Positions 38,046-45,038 of a stretch of 64,000 bases of DNA are shown here, one piece after another. The notes under the pieces were generated by a model that saw only the letters and a list, made by a program, of their open reading frames with translations, was not told where the DNA came from and did no database searches. The DNA is from Ruminiclostridium cellobioparum DSM 1351 = ATCC 15832. Its GTDB lineage: Bacteria; Bacillota; Clostridia; Acetivibrionales; DSM-1351. The stretch's first letter is position 1. Each line of letters opens with the position of its first letter. Made by a program: the position numbers and the translations under genes. The DNA is taken from assembly GCF_000621505.1 (NCBI RefSeq), contig NZ_KK211289.1:175496-239495 (forward strand), read 5' to 3'.

Positions 38046-38807
38046 TCAAATCCTTATTTCTATTTTTTGAATATATCTCTTTGTAAGCTCAGCTACTTCC
38101 TGTATGAAGCTCTCTGTGAATTTCAAGGAAGCTCCGCTAACACTCATGGCGGCAACTACCTGGTGCTTGGAGTCGAATATGGGCAATGCCACACACTTGA
38201 CACCAAATTCATGTTCCATGTTATCTATTGCATAACCTCTGACTTTTGTGACCTGCAGTTCTTCCTTCAGAATCTTTTTATCCACTATGGTATTCCCGGT
38301 AAAGGGCACGAAATCCTGTTCCAGATAGCTTGAAATAAATTCCTCGGACATGTTGGCAAGCATTGCCTTGCCGATTCCCGTGCAGTACATTCCGGCCCGT
38401 TCACCGAAAAGAGAACGCATCAAATGGGTTGCCTGCGCAGGATAGGTAGCCTCGAGATAAAGCACCTCTCCCCGGTGGGGAACTGCGAGGTAAACGTTCT
38501 CGTTTGTAATGTTGGCCAGTTCCTGCATGTAGGGCTGGGCTATCTTGGTAATGGCAAAGGTATCCCCCAGAGCTCTGCTCAGGTTAAAAATACCGATACC
38601 CAGACTGTATTTTCCTGTTTCCTCATCCTGCTCTATATATCCCATTTGCTTGTATGTATCCAATATATTATGAACATTGCTTTTATAAAGGCCAAGCATT
38701 TCACTGATCTCGGTAACACCCAGATTAGGCTTCTTGACAAAGCAGTTTAAAACCTCGATTGCTTTGCTCAAACTTTTGATCTTAACTTCACCAGTATCGT
38801 ATACCAT
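38046..38807 (-). CDS. IclR family transcriptional regulator
   Basis: A 253-residue regulator with an N-terminal winged helix (about 8-70; LGVTEISEMLGLYKSNVHNIL) and the C-terminal IclR effector domain (about 85-250), including the RAGMYCTGIGKAMLA segment. It opens the sugar operon on the same strand as its probable targets. SD GGGGG precedes the ATG. A good sigma-A promoter and a perfect 17-bp palindrome lie directly upstream, so autoregulation is likely. IclR proteins often sense keto-sugar acids or aromatic acids, which would agree with the aldolase-like gene next door, but the ligand is unknown. Confidence 0.9.
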   Translation of the reverse strand: MVYDTGEVKIKSLSKAIEVLNCFVKKPNLGVTEISEMLGLYKSNVHNILDTYKQMGYIEQDEETGKYSLGIGIFNLSRALGDTFAITKIAQPYMQELANITNENVYLAVPHRGEVLYLEATYPAQATHLMRSLFGERAGMYCTGIGKAMLANMSEEFISSYLEQDFVPFTGNTIVDKKILKEELQVTKVRGYAIDNMEHEFGVKCVALPIFDSKHQVVAAMSVSGASLKFTESFIQEVAELTKRYIQKIEIRI

Positions 38808-38820
38808 TGCGCGCCCCCTA

Positions 38821-38890
38821 GTTCTATAATATAGAACGACGTTCTTTATTTCTATGAATTAATTGTATCATACCTCTTTTTCTAATGCAA
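38821..38890 (-). promoter_or_regulatory. Promoter and palindromic operator of the IclR-led operon
   Basis: On the minus strand TTGCAT and TACAAT are separated by 17 bp (38890-38862). Downstream of the expected start site lies the perfect palindrome GTTCTATAATATAGAAC (38821-38837), overlapping a second one, AGAACGACGTTCT (38833-38845). An IclR protein bound there would block elongation or initiation. Confidence 0.68.
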
Positions 38891-38905
38891 TAAGGAAAAA
38901 TAAAA

Positions 38906-38946
38906 AAACAAGCTGACCATGTTATGGAAACATTGTCAGCTTGTTT
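38906..38946 (-). terminator. Terminator of the malic enzyme gene
   Basis: A 12-bp stem (GTCAGCTTGTTT pairing with AAACAAGCTGAC) with additional inner pairing and a T-run on the minus strand. It separates the malic enzyme gene from the IclR operon promoter. Confidence 0.88.
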
Positions 38947-38985
38947 AAGCGATATTATTCTAAAATCAATAACTTTTTAAAAATG

Positions 38986-40161
38986 TTACCTTCTTGCAAC
39001 TCCGGTCTTTCTGGCTGCTTCAGCAACCGCTTCTGCAACTGTCTTTGATACTCTCGGATCGAAAGGAGCAGGAATAACATACTCAGCGTTTCTTTCAGCA
39101 TCGCTGACGAGGCTGGCTATTGCGTATGCTGCAGCTATCTTCATTTCGTCATTTATTTCACGTGCTCCTACATCAAAAGTACCTCTGAAGATACCAGGAA
39201 ATGCAAGAACGTTGTTAACCTGGTTCGGATAGTCTGAACGGCCTGTTCCAACAACAGCAGCACCAGCTTCAAGAGCTTCCTCAGGCATGATTTCAGGAGT
39301 CGGGTTAGCCTGTGCAAATATGATCGGATCCTTTGCCATTGACTTGACCATTTCCTTGGTAACCTGGTTGGCAGCTGAAACTCCGATGAATACATCAGCT
39401 CCGACCATAACATCCTTTAATAAACCTCTCTTGCCTTCAAGGTTGGTGATCTTTGCCATCTCAGCCTTGATTGGATTGAGGTTGTCTCTGCCTTCATATA
39501 TAACACCCTTGGTATCGCAGAGAACAACTTTTCTGAGACCCATGGAGAAAAGAAGCTTGGTAATAGCTATAGCAGCGGCGCCTGCACCGTTAACAACTAT
39601 TGAGATATCTTCCATATTCTTTCCAACAACCTTTAATGCATTGATAAGACCTGCTGCTGTGACTATTGCAGTACCGTGCTGGTCATCGTGGAATATTGGA
39701 ATATCTGTTTCCTTCTTCAACCTTTCTTCTATTTCAAAGCATCTCGGAGCAGCTATATCTTCCAGATTTACTCCGCCGAAGCTGCCGGAGAGCAACTTGA
39801 CAGTTTCAACTATGGTATCAACATCCTTTGATTTGATACAAAGCGGGAATGCATCAACATCTCCGAAAGTTTTGAAAAGACAGCATTTACCTTCCATTAC
39901 AGGCATACCTGCTTCCGGACCGATGTCACCCAAACCAAGAACAGCCGTACCGTCGGTGATAACTGCTACCATGTTGTGTCTTCTTGTGTATTTGTATGAG
40001 TTCTCAACGTCCTTCTGTATTTCAAGGCATGGTTGAGCTACTCCAGGTGAATAAGCTAATGAAAGATCTCTCTTGTCCTTTAAGGGAGCTTTGCATACTA
40101 CTTCTATTTTGCCTGCCCATTCTTCGTGCGCCTTAAGTGAATCTTCATAAATAGTTCCCAT
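38986..40161 (-). CDS. Malic enzyme (short bacterial NAD(P)-dependent form)
   Basis: A 391-residue malic enzyme converting malate to pyruvate, CO2 and NAD(P)H. SLAYSPGVAQPCLEI (catalytic Tyr region, near residue 38), the metal-site IFHDDQHGTAIV and the dinucleotide-binding VVNGAGAAAIA are all visible. The start is the ATG at 40161 with GGAGG 8 nt upstream; the longer reading uses a TTG inside the SD. The malate dehydrogenase gene lies directly upstream. In cellulolytic clostridia the same adjacent pair makes the malate shunt from phosphoenolpyruvate via oxaloacetate to pyruvate. It has its own promoter overlapped by a Rex-like operator. Confidence 0.95.
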   Translation of the reverse strand: MGTIYEDSLKAHEEWAGKIEVVCKAPLKDKRDLSLAYSPGVAQPCLEIQKDVENSYKYTRRHNMVAVITDGTAVLGLGDIGPEAGMPVMEGKCCLFKTFGDVDAFPLCIKSKDVDTIVETVKLLSGSFGGVNLEDIAAPRCFEIEERLKKETDIPIFHDDQHGTAIVTAAGLINALKVVGKNMEDISIVVNGAGAAAIAITKLLFSMGLRKVVLCDTKGVIYEGRDNLNPIKAEMAKITNLEGKRGLLKDVMVGADVFIGVSAANQVTKEMVKSMAKDPIIFAQANPTPEIMPEEALEAGAAVVGTGRSDYPNQVNNVLAFPGIFRGTFDVGAREINDEMKIAAAYAIASLVSDAERNAEYVIPAPFDPRVSKTVAEAVAEAARKTGVARR

Positions 40162-40272
40162 TTGATAATCCTCCAAACGTTAATTTAATCGATTTTTTCT
40201 TATTGCCATAAGGAACAAACAACCAATAATTCCCAGCGGCCGCCGGATTTTACTGTTATTTGTCCCTTATCT

Positions 40273-40301
40273 ATTCTACACTATTGTGAAATCTTTCACA
40301 A
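40273..40301 (-). promoter_or_regulatory. Rex-type operator overlapping the malic enzyme promoter
   Basis: TTGTGAAATCTTTCACAA (40284-40301) is a perfect inverted repeat of 7 bp around 4 bp and fits the Rex redox-sensor site TTGTGAAWWWWTTCACAA at all but one position. Read on the minus strand, the first TTGTGA is also a -35, 17 bp from a TAGAAT -10 (40278-40273). Rex binding would therefore repress the gene when NADH is low. Confidence 0.72.
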
Positions 40302-40356
40302 CCTCTTTTTTAAATTTAACCATAAAAAACTAAGCTTATCCTAATTTTTTACAAAA

Positions 40357-41289
40357 TTAAATATCTTTTACTTCATTGATAACTGCTCTTACCTTTTCAG
40401 CCGAATCTCTCAAAAGTTGTAATTCAGCATCTGTGATGTTTAATTCAAGAACCTTTTCAGCTCCGCTGCCGCCAACTATTGTGGGAACGTTCAACAATAC
40501 ATCCTTGACGCCGTATTGTCCGTCAAGAACAGTACCAACAGGCATTATTGTGTTGAAGTCCTTCAGTATTGATTCAACTATTCTGTTGATTGAAAGAGCT
40601 ATACCGTAGTAAGTTGCTCCCTTGTTTTTGATGATTGTAGCGCCGGCTGCCTTTACTTCACTAAACAACTCGTCCTTATTTATGCTTAAACCGTTAGCCT
40701 TTACATAGTCGTCAAATTGTGTTCCCGCAATATGAGTCTGGCTCCATACAGGAAGCTGTGAATCTCCATGCTCACCCATGATATAGCCGTGAACGTTGGC
40801 AATATCCACATTCAACGCCTGGCTGATATGTGTTCTGAATCTTGCACTGTCAAGAACAGTACCTGAACCGATAACCTTGCTTGCAGGTAAGCCTGACCAC
40901 TTCTGTGTCATATATGCCAATACGTCAACAGGGTTTGATACGCTTACTATTACACCCTTGTTGTAGTATTTCATAAGCTCAGTCACAATACTCTTCATTA
41001 TTGCAGTGTTTTTCTTTGCAAGGTCCAAACGTGTTTCGCCCGGTTTTCTTGCAGCACCCGCAGTTACAACGATTACATCACAATCCTTAACATCGGCATA
41101 ATCACCTGAATAAACATTCATATGACCTGCGAATGATAAGCCGTGGCTAATGTCAAGAGCTTCTCCGTAAGCCTTTTCCTTGTTTACATCGATTAAAACC
41201 AACTCAGATACCAAATTGTTAATAGACATCGCATAAGCTGCTGAAGCTCCAACGAATCCTGCGCCAATTATAGCTACTTTATATCCCAT
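40357..41289 (-). CDS. mdh: Malate dehydrogenase of the lactate dehydrogenase-like family
   Basis: A 310-residue NAD-dependent 2-hydroxyacid dehydrogenase. It has the Rossmann motif GAGFVGASAAYA, catalytic His174 (GEHGDSQ) and Arg150 (DSARFR). By overall similarity it looks like L-lactate dehydrogenase, but the specificity loop reads AARKPGETR. Arg81 stands where true lactate dehydrogenases have Gln (residue 102 in Bacillus numbering), the single change known to switch the enzyme to oxaloacetate/malate. With malic enzyme next door I call it malate dehydrogenase. The ATG at 41289 has SD GGAGGG; the longer frame begins 5 codons earlier. Confidence 0.85.
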   Translation of the reverse strand: MGYKVAIIGAGFVGASAAYAMSINNLVSELVLIDVNKEKAYGEALDISHGLSFAGHMNVYSGDYADVKDCDVIVVTAGAARKPGETRLDLAKKNTAIMKSIVTELMKYYNKGVIVSVSNPVDVLAYMTQKWSGLPASKVIGSGTVLDSARFRTHISQALNVDIANVHGYIMGEHGDSQLPVWSQTHIAGTQFDDYVKANGLSINKDELFSEVKAAGATIIKNKGATYYGIALSINRIVESILKDFNTIMPVGTVLDGQYGVKDVLLNVPTIVGGSGAEKVLELNITDAELQLLRDSAEKVRAVINEVKDI

Positions 41290-41584
41290 ACAAATTCCCT
41301 CCATTTTTTTCGCAATTGTTATAAGCGTATCACAACTTGTATTAACTTACAAACATAAATAACATGATATTCTATTATTTTCTTAGCAAAAATCGCTGAT
41401 TTTCGAGATTACATTTCATATTGTAGCTTAATCTCAAGTTTTTATGCATTTCCATTTAACTTGTATACAATGTTTTCTTTTTAGCCCAGATGTATACATA
41501 CCATGCAGATTTGCGGATGATTGAGCAAAATTTAACAAGGTGAATATTTATAACTTTGTTAAAAAAATAGCGCTTACAATAAAA
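41290..41584. other. Non-coding region upstream of mdh
   Basis: AT-rich, no convincing ORF. TTGTTATAAGCGTATCACAA (41316-41335) is a degenerate inverted repeat related to the Rex site further on, but its 6-bp centre is too long for a standard one. It overlaps a possible TATAAC -10 for mdh. No clear -35 is seen. Confidence 0.35.
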
Positions 41585-41643
41585 GTGCTTACTGAAATTT
41601 GCAGGCAAAATATTTGCTGAACCTGTTTATTTCATGTAAGCAC
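41585..41643 (-). terminator. Terminator of coaX
   Basis: GTGCTTAC pairs with GTAAGCAC across an interior that also pairs (TGAAAT/ATTTCA, then an inner CAGG/CCTG stem). TTTT follows on the minus strand. It lies about 65 nt past the coaX stop. Confidence 0.75.
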
Positions 41644-41708
41644 CTCTGTGTGCATTCATCGATTGAAGTTAGTGAAGCTAATATGGAAACGATGGTACAA
41701 TATGTTAA

Positions 41709-42479
41709 TCAATTTCGATTTCTTTCGTATACTATTCTGAGCCCCTCCAGTGTCAATGTCGGATTTACGTGATCAATTGTCCTGGATTCCTCGGAGAAAA
41801 ATCTTGCCAGTCCCCCGGTAGCTATTACCTTTATATTGTCTTCCTGCATTTCCTGTTTCATCCGCTTAACTATATATTCAACCTGTCCGATATATCCGTA
41901 AAATATTCCCGACTGCATACTGGATACGGTGTTTTTGCCAATGACACCTTCCGGTTTTACCAGATCTATTCTTGGGAGCTTGGCCGCCTTTTGGAACAGC
42001 GCCTCCAGACTGATCTTGACTCCGGGACAGATAATACCGCCCAGATATTCCCCCCTGCCCGATACGGCGCAAAAAGTGGTAGCGGTTCCCATATCTACTA
42101 TTATAAGCGGTCCGCCATATATTTCAAAGGCTGCAACAGCATTTACTATCCTGTCTGTTCCCACTTCCTTCGGATTCTGACACCTGATGTTTATACCAGT
42201 TTTGGTACCCGGACCGATGATCATGGGTTCCAGTTTGAAATACTTTTTGATTGAATGCTCCAAAGTATACATTATGGGCGGAACAACTGATGCTATGATA
42301 ACCGCTTCGATTTCACCGGCTTTTAAACCGGCGTGTCCAAATAAATTGAGCATAAACATCCCCAATTCATCCGCGGTCCTCTCCTTGTCGGTTTTCAGCC
42401 GCCAACTGGCCAGAAGCTCCGTGTTCCCGTAAACACCAAGCACAATATGCGTATTTCCAACATCTACTACTAGAATCAT
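41709..42479 (-). CDS. coaX: Type III pantothenate kinase
   Basis: A 256-residue ASKHA-fold kinase that makes 4'-phosphopantothenate, the first step of coenzyme A synthesis. It has the N-terminal phosphate loop [13 protein letters not shown] (Asp6), [11 protein letters not shown] (about 108) and the second phosphate motif [11 protein letters not shown] (about 130), as expected for the class found in Firmicutes. SD TGGAGG precedes the ATG. It lies after an Asn/Gln-rich gene and birA on the same strand; a terminator follows. Confidence 0.95.
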   Translation of the reverse strand: MILVVDVGNTHIVLGVYGNTELLASWRLKTDKERTADELGMFMLNLFGHAGLKAGEIEAVIIASVVPPIMYTLEHSIKKYFKLEPMIIGPGTKTGINIRCQNPKEVGTDRIVNAVAAFEIYGGPLIIVDMGTATTFCAVSGRGEYLGGIICPGVKISLEALFQKAAKLPRIDLVKPEGVIGKNTVSSMQSGIFYGYIGQVEYIVKRMKQEMQEDNIKVIATGGLARFFSEESRTIDHVNPTLTLEGLRIVYERNRN

Positions 42480-42597
42480 ATTCCTCCACCATTCTTAACC
42501 AGTAATCCGTAACAGCTAAATTCAATTCATGTATTGCCGGACAATACACGCTTCAGATTTTGCAGACTACGAGAAATATAAATATATTATACTCCAA

Positions 42598-43083
42598 TTA
42601 TACTCCAAGTCTCATAGTGCGAATTTCCTTTAATTCCAGCTCAATTTCTTTTTCTATTCTGGCTATATCCGCGGAAATATCCGCCACTGTCTCTTCTGCA
42701 CGAGGCTTAATAGGTCTCTGGAAATGCTGTCTGACATTTTCCCTGTTTTCCTTTTGATTGTCCCTATGAAAATTTCTCTGATAATTTTCCTTGTGCTGGT
42801 TTTGTCCGTTTTCCCGTGAAGAGTTTTCCCTTACCTGATTGTCCCGGTTTTCTCTTCTCTGTGTATCCCTTTGCTGGTTAAAATCCCTTTGGTTATTATT
42901 TTCCCTCTGCTGATTGTCTCTGTCTCTTGGAGGCCTGTTGCTTCTTAGATTATGGTTGTCTTTGCGAGATACATCTGAATCCTTTTGAAAGGATTTCTGC
43001 TGTGAATTTTGATTGGCAGGCGCACCTGTTTGAACTCCATCCTTTGAAAAGTTTTTTCTTGGGTAATCATTCTTTTTAACCAC
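42598..43083 (-). CDS. Asn/Gln/Arg-rich low-complexity protein of unknown function
   Basis: A 161-residue very hydrophilic protein. Residues 1-125 are almost wholly Asn, Gln, Arg, Lys, Asp and Glu, in repeated NQQREN/NQRDFNQ-like units, and should be disordered. Residues about 128-161 form an ordered, conserved-looking amphipathic helix (RAEETVADISADIARIEKEI...). The start is GTG at 43083 with SD AGGAGG, so it is a real gene. There are no membrane segments and no signal. The composition suggests nucleic-acid binding or phase separation, but I do not recognise a family with known function. It lies between birA and coaX. Confidence 0.75.
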   Translation of the reverse strand: MVKKNDYPRKNFSKDGVQTGAPANQNSQQKSFQKDSDVSRKDNHNLRSNRPPRDRDNQQRENNNQRDFNQQRDTQRRENRDNQVRENSSRENGQNQHKENYQRNFHRDNQKENRENVRQHFQRPIKPRAEETVADISADIARIEKEIELELKEIRTMRLGV

Positions 43084-43167
43084 TTTTTTATTCCTCCTAA
43101 GCTTTCTGTTCAGCTAAATATAATCAATTTTAAAATATAATCCAGCCTTTGTTATCATAGCATATAT

Positions 43168-43296
43168 CCCCTCTATTGACAATGTACAACACGCCTCACG
43201 CCGGCTATTTTGCCACCTTTCTTTGTCGTCGTACTTGGCTTGCGACAGGGCAAAGACGTACAGCAATGCGTTGTGCCGCGTACTCTTGATATACGG
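43168..43296. repeat. MITE-like element, family 2, degenerate copy 2
   Basis: CCCTCTATTGACAATGTACA at the left matches the terminal repeat of copy 1 (3621-3771), followed by the shared GCCTCACGCCGGCTATTTTG core and a CTTTGTCGTCGT stretch. The right terminal repeat is worn (ACTCTTGATATA). The orientation is opposite to copy 1. It separates the Asn/Gln-rich gene from the end of birA and could serve as a terminator hairpin. Confidence 0.68.
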
Positions 43297-43305
43297 CTTA
43301 ATTTT

Positions 43306-44286
43306 TTATACGTATCCCAGCAGACCTCTGACCTGAACCTCTCCCGCTGAAATCTCCCTTACAGTGCCATCCTTACATTTTACAACAAGTTTTCCATCCG
43401 GGGCAACGGATTGTGCAGTGGCAATGTATTCCATATCCCTGCTTACAATCTTCACTTCCCTGCCAAGGGTAACCGAGTATTTATTCCATCTGTCAATAAT
43501 ATCTTCTGTATTTTTCTCAAGCACTTTATTATACATTTCTTCAAAGCAGGTCAATATGCCCGCAAGCAGCTTCACCCTGGAAATTTTTTTGCCTGCGTGT
43601 ATCTGCAGAGAGGTGGCCTTGTCCTGAATATCCGCATCGAATTCGCTGAAACTCTGATTTACATTAATGCCAATCCCGACCACTACATAATTTACATGCC
43701 CCGGCTCGGCACTCAGCTCGGTAAGTATTCCGCACAGCTTGCTGTTCCCCAATATTATATCATTGGGCCATTTGATTCCGCAATTTATTCCCAGATCACG
43801 GAATATTCCCTCGACAACAGCAACAGATGCCGCAAGAGTGATTATCTGAACCTGCTCGGGCTCCAGATCCGGTCTGAGAACAATTGAAAACCACAGTCCC
43901 CGGTTGTTGTCAGACTGCCAGAGTCTCCCGACACGGCCTCTTCCCAGGGTCTGCCTTTCGGCAACCACTACTGTCCCGTGGGGACAGCCATCATTAGCAA
44001 TTTTTTTTGCATGGTTATTGGTAGAATCTATTTCATCAAAATGTATAAGTTCTCTTCCGATATGCTGTCCTTCAGGGACATAGAGTTCTCTTTCATCAAG
44101 TATATCCGGCAACTCTATAAGTCTGTATCCTTTTCTTGAAGAAGACTCTATGTTATAGCCTTCTTTTCTCAGTTCATTTATATGCTTCCATACTGCGGTA
44201 CGCGAAACCCCCAGACTGTTGCTGAGTTCCTCACCCGATACGTATTCCCGCTTTTCTTTAAGCCTATGTAAAATAAGATTTTTCAA
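43306..44286 (-). CDS. birA: Bifunctional biotin-[acetyl-CoA-carboxylase] ligase / biotin operon repressor
   Basis: A 326-residue BirA. The N-terminal winged helix (about 5-60; SGEELSNSLGVSRTAVWKHI) marks the long, DNA-binding form. The catalytic domain contains the biotinyl-5'-AMP loop GRGRVGRLWQS (about 117) and KWPNDI (about 175), and a C-terminal SH3-like domain ends near GEVQVRG. It activates biotin and attaches it to carrier proteins, and as holo-dimer represses biotin genes. The start is TTG at 44286. It follows the 226-aa unknown gene and cphA on the same strand. Confidence 0.94.
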   Translation of the reverse strand: MKNLILHRLKEKREYVSGEELSNSLGVSRTAVWKHINELRKEGYNIESSSRKGYRLIELPDILDERELYVPEGQHIGRELIHFDEIDSTNNHAKKIANDGCPHGTVVVAERQTLGRGRVGRLWQSDNNRGLWFSIVLRPDLEPEQVQIITLAASVAVVEGIFRDLGINCGIKWPNDIILGNSKLCGILTELSAEPGHVNYVVVGIGINVNQSFSEFDADIQDKATSLQIHAGKKISRVKLLAGILTCFEEMYNKVLEKNTEDIIDRWNKYSVTLGREVKIVSRDMEYIATAQSVAPDGKLVVKCKDGTVREISAGEVQVRGLLGYV

Positions 44287-44318
44287 ATTGCCTGGTCACC
44301 ATCCCTTATAACAATAAA

Positions 44319-44999
44319 TCATGTTATATTAATTATCTGATCCGCCTCACACCGTTCATTAAGCCGGTCCAACTCAGGGAATTGATCCTGCCGGGGTCTT
44401 TTTAAACAATATGTTTTCCCTGCCGGAGTTCTGAACACCGCTGTTCTATTCTGAGGATTCTCCAGTTTTTCCAGATAGTTTCCTTCTGCAAGTTTATCAA
44501 AGAAGTAATACAGTAGAAAATCATCAGATTCTGCAAGCTGTTCCCTCAATTCCTGCAAAATATTGTTTATATATAGTTCTTCCGAATTTGTATAAATAAC
44601 CGGCGAATCCATTCTTTTATCAAGTACTGCCGCCTCTCCGGGGAGGATTGTGGTAGTTATCAGGCATTCCGGCAGTCTGTAAGTCCCGAAAATATATTTT
44701 TTTACAGGTATGATCGATTTATAATACAAATCCATACTATAATCAGTATCCGATGCATTTTCAAATAGAAATCTGTCTGCTACAAAACATTTCTCGCTTT
44801 TCACCTGTATTTTCAGACATGTAAAATCAGAGGATCTGTATAATTCCAGATTGTCTTTGGGATTTAACAGACCCGAGAAGCACATTACCTTCTCGGGGCC
44901 TATTAAAACTTCCCTGTTATGACAAGCAGACAGTTTTAATCCGCACTCCAATATATTCGACACATTTTCCGTTTTGACATAATAATAGACCTCTACCAT
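44319..44999 (-). CDS. Hypothetical protein downstream of cyanophycin synthetase
   Basis: A 226-residue soluble protein that I cannot assign. The N-terminal pattern (VYYYVKTENVSNILECGL, then residues leading to MCFSGLLNP) recalls the start of DarT-like or RNA 2'-phosphotransferase-like ADP-ribosyltransferase folds, where a 'Y-H-x-T...NL.SIL..GL' motif binds NAD. The usual His is not clearly present and the similarity may be accidental. The C-terminus (FRTPAGKTYCLKRPRQ) is basic. The ATG at 44999 has SD GGGG; a GTG two codons earlier is less likely. It lies 39 nt after the cphA stop, so probably in the cyanophycin operon. Confidence 0.65.
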   Translation of the reverse strand: MVEVYYYVKTENVSNILECGLKLSACHNREVLIGPEKVMCFSGLLNPKDNLELYRSSDFTCLKIQVKSEKCFVADRFLFENASDTDYSMDLYYKSIIPVKKYIFGTYRLPECLITTTILPGEAAVLDKRMDSPVIYTNSEELYINNILQELREQLAESDDFLLYYFFDKLAEGNYLEKLENPQNRTAVFRTPAGKTYCLKRPRQDQFPELDRLNERCEADQIINIT

Positions 45000-45038
45000 T
45001 AACACACCCCATGAATCCGCCTCATTTCTTTCATTATA

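Noticed and set aside
40207..40271. Inverted repeat ATAAGG-ACAAA...TTTGT-CCTTAT as mdh terminator
   Set aside because: The arms are about 40 nt apart, imperfect, and no T-run follows; it is probably in the malic enzyme leader.
40357..41289. Calling this gene L-lactate dehydrogenase
   Set aside because: The specificity position holds Arg instead of Gln and malic enzyme is adjacent, so malate dehydrogenase is the better call.
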